Source: Blastocatellia bacterium (GTDB taxonomy: Bacteria; Acidobacteriota; Blastocatellia; Pyrinomonadales; Pyrinomonadaceae). From it: a stretch of DNA of 9,976 bases. The position numbers were made by a program, and so were the translations under genes. The notes below the pieces were generated by a model. The model was not told the DNA's origin. It did not search any database and saw only the letters and a program-made list of their open reading frames with translations. Below are positions 6,111-9,976 of this stretch, in pieces; within the stretch, counting starts at the first letter, position 1, and the number at the start of each line of letters is the position of its first letter. Where the stretch lies: NCBI GenBank assembly GCA_013695195.1, contig JACDAY010000319.1, forward strand, positions 1-9,976, written 5' to 3'.

Positions 6111-6455
6111 CTATATTGAAGTGATCGGGCTAAACAAGGAAACAATAACATCAGTAATCTCAGCAAATTTCTCCTTATTCAAAACTCCGACAGACCGGTC
6201 AATTATTATTGAATTTGCGGTGAAGAGTTTAGAAGGGCGCGCATAACTGACTTTCTTGAGGGAACCGCTTACGAAGTCGTCGCCGGTAATTTCAATTGCT
6301 TTGAGGTCCGTGTAGCGTTGACTCGTAACCTGGCACAAGATCCAATCGTCACGGTCGGCATCCGCCAGTACGATTGCCGGACGAAGCTTCGCGTTCGATA
6401 AATCAGAAAAAGGAAAGCGGACCAGGACTACGATTCCGATTGAAGGTGTGACCAA
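6111..6455 (-). CDS. PemK/MazF-family toxin
   Basis: A 114-aa PemK/MazF-type protein, a family of endoribonucleases that cut mRNA and are neutralised by a partner antitoxin. The start of the fold reads GIVVLVRFPFSDLSNAKLRP followed by AIVLAD, then WILCQVTSQ, the YARPSKLFT strand, and IIIDRSVGVLNKEKFAEI. The FPFSDLSNAKLRPAIV and CQVTSQ segments are the conserved substrate-pocket strands. The start is TTG 6455: no ATG or GTG fits, and GGAGGAGG lies 7 bases before it. That site is inside the end of the antitoxin gene, whose stop is 28 bases into the toxin gene, so translation is probably coupled. Length is normal and the frame intact, so the toxin may be active. Confidence 0.88.
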   Translation of the reverse strand: MVTPSIGIVVLVRFPFSDLSNAKLRPAIVLADADRDDWILCQVTSQRYTDLKAIEITGDDFVSGSLKKVSYARPSKLFTANSIIIDRSVGVLNKEKFAEITDVIVSLFSPITSI

Positions 6456-6649
6456 GCTTCGTCCTCCTCCGCCTTAAGCCAATCTTCGCCGAGCGCCTCT
6501 TCACTCAAAAAAGCTGTCTCGGAGACTTCCGCTTCCGGTTTTTCTTCAAGTATCGTCACGAGCGCCCGACGGCCCCGTGGCAACCGCACTTCCTGCAGCA
6601 ATTTCACCTTTCCCTGTTCGTCAATTATCGCTTCGACGGTTTGAATCAT
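6428..6649 (-). CDS. Antitoxin partner of the PemK/MazF toxin
   Basis: A 73-aa acidic protein, MIQTVEAIIDEQGKVKLLQE at its start, then VRLPRGRRALVTILEE, and a C-terminal FLSEEALGEDWLKAEEDEAWSHLQ. The N-terminal half resembles a small swapped-hairpin DNA-binding domain of the AbrB/DUF104 kind found in antitoxins; the acidic, probably flexible C-terminal half would be the toxin-binding part. Proteins with this EDWxxxEEDEAWSHLQ end are commonly found directly before MazF-type toxins. It overlaps the toxin gene by 28 bases. The start at ATG 6649 has no Shine-Dalgarno and a possible promoter lies so close that a near-leaderless mRNA is likely. Confidence 0.82.
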   Translation of the reverse strand: MIQTVEAIIDEQGKVKLLQEVRLPRGRRALVTILEEKPEAEVSETAFLSEEALGEDWLKAEEDEAWSHLQSES

Positions 6650-6715
6650 AATGTTATTTTGCTTTCATTTAAGGAAAAGAGCAAGAATTTAAACTACTTA
6701 TCGAAACTGTTTAAA
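6650..6715 (-). promoter_or_regulatory. Candidate promoter and operator of the MazF-type module
   Basis: The gap upstream of the antitoxin is AT-rich. Reading the minus strand, TTGCTC is followed after 17 bases by CAAAAT, close to the start codon. Further upstream TTTAAAC (6688-6694) and GTTTAAA (6709-6715) form a 7-base inverted repeat that also covers the stop codon of the 158-aa gene. Antitoxin-toxin complexes usually bind such palindromes to repress their own operon; here this is only inferred from position. Confidence 0.3.
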
Positions 6716-7187
6716 TCGTGCCGTCAGTATCACCGAACTCGATTCTTTTCTCGATAAGTCTCCTTAACTTGGCTGCGGATCGGGGAAGATTTTTTGGAAC
6801 TTGAATCGCATTCAAATAATTCGTCGCTTCACGATATTCCAATTTCCGATAGCTGTCGCGTGCCATCATTAGTAGCTGAACATCTGAGTGGTTTTCCAAT
6901 TCTGACCAAATTTTCCCTCGAAATCGGCGGAGATTTTTGAGCCAAACGAATTCGCCTCCAATTTCTTTCCTGCGTCCGAAACCGCTTGCCGTCCCTTTTA
7001 GTGTCACGTGAGTATTCCCGCCCGCGTCTCTCCATGTCGAGGCGAAACCGAGATTGTCTACAACCGCCAAAGGATGGAGTATTTCCGCGAGTTCTTTGGT
7101 TACTTTCTCATAAAACTGCTCGTATTGTATGCTGTCTGTCAAACGAAAGGCCTTTACAAAATCAGTTTGTTGGATTACCAATCTCAT
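6711..7187 (-). CDS. Uncharacterised protein translationally coupled to hmgA
   Basis: A 158-aa protein that I do not recognise. It starts [20 protein letters not shown], contains [20 protein letters not shown] in the middle and a helical basic C-terminal half ([20 protein letters not shown], then [12 protein letters not shown]). No membrane segment or signal peptide. The start chosen is ATG 7187, which overlaps the hmgA stop as ATGA; GAGGAAG lies about 11 bases upstream. A GTG at 7217 would add 10 residues but overlap hmgA by 34 bases. The overlap implies co-translation with hmgA, but no link to tyrosine breakdown is visible; it may be an unrelated passenger. Confidence 0.7.
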   Translation of the reverse strand: MRLVIQQTDFVKAFRLTDSIQYEQFYEKVTKELAEILHPLAVVDNLGFASTWRDAGGNTHVTLKGTASGFGRRKEIGGEFVWLKNLRRFRGKIWSELENHSDVQLLMMARDSYRKLEYREATNYLNAIQVPKNLPRSAAKLRRLIEKRIEFGDTDGTI

Positions 7188-8653
7188 CCCTGGAAATTCT
7201 TCCTCAATTTCTGCCACACCTCAAAATATTCGTGCTGCAATTCCGAGGTTTCCATTGCATACTTTGTCGGGCGCAATATGTAGCGCGATTCGAACATGAA
7301 GGCCAGCGTTCCCGATAGTTTTTGAGGCTCCAGTAAAGCACCTGACGCTTTTTCGAAGGCGTCGAGGTCAGGGCCGTGGGCGGACATCAGGTTGTGAAGC
7401 GAAGAACCTCCGGGGACGAAGCCTTCTTCCTTGGCGTCGTAGGCGCCGTAGATGAGGCCCATGTATTCGCTCATCACGTTGCGGTGATACCAGGGCGGGC
7501 GGAACGTGTTTTCAGTAACGAGCCAGCGGTCGGGGAAGATGACAAAATCGCAATTCGCAACGCCCGCTTGCTCGCTTGGCGATGTCAGAACGGTAAAAAT
7601 CGACGGGTCAGGATGATCGAACGAGACCGAGCCGATGGTATTGAAGCGGCGAAGATCGTATCTGTAAGGCGCGTAGTTGCCGTGCCACGCGACGACATCG
7701 AGCGGCGAATGATCCGTCTCGCACGCCCAAAGATTCCCGCCAAACTTCGCAACGATCTCAATCTCGCCTTCACGGTCTTCAAACCACGCAACCGGCGTTT
7801 CAAAATCACGCGGATTTGCCAGCCCGTTCGCCCCGATCGGCCCAAGATCGGGCAGCCGAAACTGCTGGCCGTAATTTTCGCAGATATAGCCGCGAGCCGC
7901 TCTTTTCTCAGGCTCCCCTCCTTTCAAATGAGGGGTGGCAGCCGCTTCGGCTGACGGGGTGGTAGGAGCAGCGGTCTTGTCAGAACCGCCTGCGTGAGCG
8001 GGTGGCCGCGCGCTGGTGTTGTCGGTCCGTCCGGTTCCAGAGGCCCGATCATCTCCAATCTCGACCTTAAATTTCAACCCTCTAGGAATCACCGCAACCT
8101 CGCCCGGCCCGATCTGCAACGCCCCAAGCTCTGTCAAAATCCTGAGGCTTCCCATCTCCGGCACGATCAGCATCTCGCCGTCCGCGTTATAAAAAAACCG
8201 GTCGCCCATGCCCTTATTGCAGGCATAAATATGCACCCCCATCCCAACCTGCGCAAAACTATCGCCGTTCCCCGCAATCGTCGTAATCCCGTCAACAAAA
8301 TCCGTCGGAGCTTCTGGTATCGGCAACGGATCCCACCGAAGCTGATTCGGCGTCGTAACAACCTCATTAAAAGGCGAAGACCGAAACAGCCCAACCCGCG
8401 TGTCAGTAGCCCGACCGTCAGGGAGGGCTCGTCGATAAGGCGCGAATGGTTTATGAAGTACCGAAGGCCTTATCCGGTATGTCCACGTCCGCTTATTGGC
8501 CCCGCGCGGCGCCGTAAAAGCCGTCCCCGAAAACTGCTCCGCATACAGCCCCAACGGAGCCCTCTGCGGTGAATTCCGCCCAACCGGCAACGCACCGGGG
8601 GTCGCCTCAGTGGCGAATTCATTGCCGAAACCTGTTTGGTACTTTAAATCCAT
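7184..8653 (-). CDS. hmgA: Homogentisate 1,2-dioxygenase carrying in-frame repeat insertions
   Basis: HmgA opens the ring of homogentisate to maleylacetoacetate in tyrosine and phenylalanine breakdown, using Fe(II) and oxygen in the cytoplasm. The 489-aa product has [13 protein letters not shown] at its start, [13 protein letters not shown] (101-113), [18 protein letters not shown] (267-284) and the iron site: His390 and Glu396 in [14 protein letters not shown], His426 in SAHGPD. Relatives have about 430-445 residues. The excess is explained by two unusual blocks: about 13 residues near 72-86 and about 50 residues at 202-252, each encoded by palindromic repeats. Neither touches the iron ligands. 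ATG 8653 is used because [13 protein letters not shown] is the family N-terminus; it has no Shine-Dalgarno and follows a repeat directly. The stop overlaps the next start as ATGA. Confidence 0.95.
   Translation of the reverse strand: MDLKYQTGFGNEFATEATPGALPVGRNSPQRAPLGLYAEQFSGTAFTAPRGANKRTWTYRIRPSVLHKPFAPYRRALPDGRATDTRVGLFRSSPFNEVVTTPNQLRWDPLPIPEAPTDFVDGITTIAGNGDSFAQVGMGVHIYACNKGMGDRFFYNADGEMLIVPEMGSLRILTELGALQIGPGEVAVIPRGLKFKVEIGDDRASGTGRTDNTSARPPAHAGGSDKTAAPTTPSAEAAATPHLKGGEPEKRAARGYICENYGQQFRLPDLGPIGANGLANPRDFETPVAWFEDREGEIEIVAKFGGNLWACETDHSPLDVVAWHGNYAPYRYDLRRFNTIGSVSFDHPDPSIFTVLTSPSEQAGVANCDFVIFPDRWLVTENTFRPPWYHRNVMSEYMGLIYGAYDAKEEGFVPGGSSLHNLMSAHGPDLDAFEKASGALLEPQKLSGTLAFMFESRYILRPTKYAMETSELQHEYFEVWQKLRKNFQG
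7913..7968. repeat. Double-hairpin palindromic element inside hmgA
   Basis: Outer CTCC (7913-7916) and GGAG (7965-7968) enclose two hairpins: CCCCTC/GAGGGG (7915-7920 with 7930-7935) and CAGCCG/CGGCTG (7939-7944 with 7948-7953, loop CTT). In the hmgA frame it encodes [17 protein letters not shown], a low-complexity peptide absent from other HmgA proteins. Elements with a CCCCTCC...GGAGGGGTGG hairpin followed by a second GC-rich hairpin are common interspersed repeats in environmental genomes. Confidence 0.7.
7979..8005. repeat. GTCAG-hairpin family repeat inside hmgA (copy B)
   Basis: GTCAGAA followed by CCGCCTGC (7986-7993), loop GTGA (7994-7997), GCGGGTGG (7998-8005). It matches the copy at 96-122 at 24 of 27 positions. 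Read on the hmgA strand it encodes PPAHAGGSD within the 50-residue extra block. Confidence 0.75.
8402..8429. repeat. GTCAG-hairpin family repeat inside hmgA (variant C)
   Basis: GTCAGT (8403-8408) leads into the arms AGCCCGACC (8408-8416) and GGGAGGGCT (8421-8429) around loop GTCA. The stem has 5 pairs, a tandem G-A mismatch and 2 more pairs. The overall design matches copies A and B but the stem sequence differs. On the hmgA strand it encodes [11 protein letters not shown], an extra stretch between HKPF and TPNQLRWDP. Confidence 0.65.
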
Positions 8654-8658
8654 AAGAT

Positions 8659-8715
8659 TTAGCCACGAATTTACACGAAAGAAAACGAAAAAGAAATAGT
8701 GTTCGTGCTCGGGAG
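8659..8715. repeat. Remnant of a GCCACGAATT-type repeat before hmgA
   Basis: AGCCACGAATTTACACGAAA at the left, and GTGTTCGTG further right at about 8699-8707, form a loose inverted pair (CACGAA with TTCGTG). This is the same general style as the repeat at 4852-4918. It occupies most of the gap between the HEPN gene and hmgA, which has no obvious promoter of its own there. Confidence 0.45.
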
Positions 8716-8747
8716 CGGTTAATTTTCGGATTTTTTCTGGACCTGAG

Positions 8748-9092
8748 TCAAATAGGCGAAGGCGTTCTCGGCCAGTCAAATGAGCGTGCCACGAGTGCGT
8801 CTATGTTTTCGATCTCGTTTATGTAATCGGCCTTTACACGATTTGCCCGAAGCCTGTCACCGGCATGTCCGACCGCGGCAAAGGTGCGTCCACGATCTTT
8901 GTATTCATCCCAAATCTGCCGATGCGAACTTTCAAACTGCCGAAATTGAAAACTCTCGCTTTCAAGATGAAGTTTCGCCCGATGATAAACCGTGTAATAG
9001 ATTCGGCTGATCGCCGTTCGCTTAGCCGCTTCACCGTCGAGTTTGCGCAAATCTTCCGCGATCTTTCGAAAATCGTCCCATTCAAAGATCAT
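8748..9092 (-). CDS. HEPN-domain protein, probable toxin-like RNase of a two-gene module
   Basis: A 114-aa, mostly helical protein. The central [19 protein letters not shown] carries Arg30 and His37, spaced R-x6-H, which fits the Rx4-6H catalytic motif of HEPN ribonucleases. A second helix region ends with [20 protein letters not shown], the usual second-half pattern of small HEPN proteins in this group (R...ADY). The start [15 protein letters not shown] resembles cyanobacterial proteins of the same type. ATG 9092 overlaps the stop of the upstream gene as ATGA, with GGAG 8 bases before it. The tight coupling and the motif suggest a toxin-antitoxin or related defence module; function is inferred, not shown. 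Confidence 0.75.
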   Translation of the reverse strand: MIFEWDDFRKIAEDLRKLDGEAAKRTAISRIYYTVYHRAKLHLESESFQFRQFESSHRQIWDEYKDRGRTFAAVGHAGDRLRANRVKADYINEIENIDALVARSFDWPRTPSPI

Positions 9093-9514
9093 TTGGAGAA
9101 CTCCAGATCGATCAGGATTTTCGAACCCGACTTCCTTTCGTTCTCAAACCACCACTCTTCGTCAAACTTTTTCAATAACGACGATGATTTCTTGAGCGGC
9201 AGCGATGTCGGAACTCCGACCGACATCCGGTGATATCCGGGATCTTCAGGGTCAAAGAAGAATGCTAATCTCAAATTCTGCTTTTTACCAAAAACCTTGC
9301 GAATTTGGCGCGGAATCTCTTCCAGAATCCCAAGCAAAAATGCGTTTTCACGCAAAAACCCGGCGATTTCCGATGGATTGCGAATCTCATATTCCCGCGC
9401 CAGAACATTTATCTGCGCAAGCGTCTTCGAATGGACTTCGCGGTCGATCAGTTCGGCCACCTCGTTGTAAGGAGCAATCTTCGGAACCGGTTTGTCGATA
9501 ATTTGTGTTTGCAT
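9089..9514 (-). CDS. Uncharacterised partner of the HEPN protein
   Basis: A 141-aa cytoplasmic protein. Its N-terminal half is helical (EVAELIDREVHSKTLAQINV, then FLRENAFLLGILEEIPRQIR). Its C-terminal half is strand-rich: LAFFFDPEDPGYHRMSVGVP, then KKFDEEWWFENERK and [10 protein letters not shown]. The DPE...SLP...L..FDEEWW...I.LEF layout is known to me from uncharacterised proteins encoded just before small HEPN genes, mainly in cyanobacteria. Its place ahead of the toxin-like gene with an ATGA overlap is typical of an antitoxin, but it has no recognised DNA-binding domain. TATACT lies 10 bases before ATG 9514 and could be a -10 box giving a very short leader. Confidence 0.7.
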   Translation of the reverse strand: MQTQIIDKPVPKIAPYNEVAELIDREVHSKTLAQINVLAREYEIRNPSEIAGFLRENAFLLGILEEIPRQIRKVFGKKQNLRLAFFFDPEDPGYHRMSVGVPTSLPLKKSSSLLKKFDEEWWFENERKSGSKILIDLEFSK

Positions 9515-9530
9515 AATCGAAAGTATAAAC

Positions 9531-9555
9531 GCGAAAAAGCTAAAAGCGAAAAAGC
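9531..9555. repeat. Direct repeat of GCGAAAAAGC
   Basis: GCGAAAAAGC occurs at 9531-9540 and 9546-9555, a period of 15 bases, followed by a further partial GCGAAGC. It lies between the ruined MazF-type gene and the start of the 141-aa gene, in its likely promoter region. It may be a simple-sequence expansion or a binding site. Confidence 0.45.
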
Positions 9556-9570
9556 GAAGCCCTCAGCGGC

Positions 9571-9659
9571 GAATTGCGGCATTTCGCGAAGAACGATTGC
9601 CGGGCGATTCTTTGTCGTTCCATCGGCTTGCGGCATCGCCAGATGACGAGATCACCTTC
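9571..9659 (-). pseudogene. PemK/MazF-type toxin remnant
   Basis: Only the N-terminal strands survive. One frame reads EGDLVI (9659-9642) and, after a shift, MPQADGTTKNRPAIVLREMP and QF (9636-9571). Joined by adding one base near 9640 this gives GDLVILAMPQADGTTKNRPA, the start of a PemK/MazF protein. There is no start codon before EGD, the frame is broken, and the homology stops at QF; the rest of the toxin is missing and the reading frame runs on into unrelated DNA and the next gene. It directly follows the broken antitoxin gene, whose stop overlaps it, as in intact pairs. Confidence 0.65.
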
Positions 9660-9887
9660 CTATATACTTGGGATTTGCCTCTTTGATCAAGTCTAATGAG
9701 TACTCCGGCTCGTCGTTTCCAAAAACGCGCTCCAGGTTTGCCAAGCAAAGGCGCTTCCAATCTTCGCGTTCGTCATTTCGCATTTCAATCACGCTGACAA
9801 CCAATTTTGTGTTTGGCTCTAGTTCGTAAGGCACGTCCAATAAAATGTGCTTCCGTCAAAATGTGCCTGTAAGGTAACAATTTGCAT
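9652..9887 (-). pseudogene. Antitoxin-like gene with a one-base deletion
   Basis: ATG 9887, with AGGTGAG 8 bases before it, starts MQIVTLQAHFDG; the rest of the family pattern continues in another frame as LLDVPYELEPNTKLVVSVIE, then a C-terminal EEPEYSLD-like segment (NDEPEYSLDLIKEANPKY). Adding one A in the run at 9851-9852 joins the two as FDGKHILLDVPYELEPNT, which is what related antitoxins show. As it stands the ATG frame gives only a short nonsense peptide. It is followed immediately by the MazF-type remnant, so this was an antitoxin-toxin pair that has decayed. Confidence 0.7.
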
Positions 9888-9904
9888 ATTTTTAACTCAC
9901 CTTT

Positions 9905-9976
9905 CTAAAGATTACCACGGCTTCTTTGCTCTTCTTCAATCAAAACAACAACTCTTTGAAATTGCCTTTGCATTGA
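9905..9976 (-). CDS. C-terminal end of an unidentified gene
   Basis: The minus strand is open from the window edge to TAG at 9905-9907 and encodes SMQRQFQRVVVLIEEEQRSR then GNL. It ends 17 bases before the antitoxin-like ATG, with the antitoxin's ribosome binding site in the gap, as expected for an upstream operon neighbour. It is too short to assign, and it could be a chance frame. Confidence 0.3.
   Translation of the reverse strand, partial: SMQRQFQRVVVLIEEEQRSRGNL

Noticed and set aside
7376..8572. Two long plus-strand frames of 192 codons opposite hmgA
   Set aside because: They are antisense to a strongly conserved enzyme, rich in Arg and Pro as expected for shadow frames, and have no recognisable fold.
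8654..8779. N-terminal extension of the hmgA frame upstream of ATG 8653
   Set aside because: The peptide (many Phe, then NSWLN) is unlike any HmgA start, runs through a repeat remnant and into the HEPN gene; [13 protein letters not shown] is the family start.
9448..9636. Open frame that starts with the MazF-like MPQADGTTKNRP and runs on to 9448
   Set aside because: Only the first 22 codons match a toxin; the rest is a simple repeat and the antisense of the 141-aa gene, so it is treated as a truncated pseudogene.
1..9976. CRISPR array, tRNA or rRNA genes, integrase or transposase
   Set aside because: No regularly spaced repeats, cloverleaf-like sequence, rRNA-like stretch or recombinase motif was seen; the repeats present are dispersed palindromes.

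Overview
The window looks like bacterial chromosome of roughly 50% GC. Compact genes and several short palindromic repeat families inside and beside genes suggest an environmental lineage such as Acidobacteriota (Blastocatellia-like). That assignment is an inference from repeat style and gene types and is not proven.

Layout. Positions 1-1600 are on the plus strand: the last codons of a YggT-family membrane protein, a YggU/DUF167 gene, and yebC behind its own promoter and a large nested hairpin leader. From 1605 to the right edge nearly everything is on the minus strand. In transcription order (right to left) this comprises: the tail of an unknown gene; a decayed antitoxin/MazF-type pair; an intact two-gene module of an uncharacterised protein and a HEPN protein; hmgA (homogentisate 1,2-dioxygenase) translationally coupled to an unknown 158-aa gene; an intact antitoxin/PemK-MazF pair followed by a broken HigA-like antitoxin; an alpha/beta hydrolase and DUF2277; an ankyrin-repeat protein; an exported M20-type metallohydrolase; and two VOC (glyoxalase-fold) genes, the first of them frameshifted.

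Two themes stand out. First, short palindromic elements have entered coding sequence. hmgA carries three of them in frame, adding about 60 residues, and a fourth relative of the same family sits just before yggU. Another repeat family ends immediately before the start codons of hmgA and of the ankyrin gene. Second, toxin-antitoxin-like genes cluster around hmgA in different states of preservation: one intact MazF pair, one intact HEPN pair, one MazF pair broken in both genes, and one lone antitoxin with a dinucleotide expansion and no helix-turn-helix half.

The genes do not form one pathway. hmgA serves tyrosine/phenylalanine breakdown. yebC is a translation or regulatory factor. The hydrolase, VOC and M20 genes have no specific substrate readable from sequence. 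No rRNA, tRNA, CRISPR array, transposase or integrase was seen.
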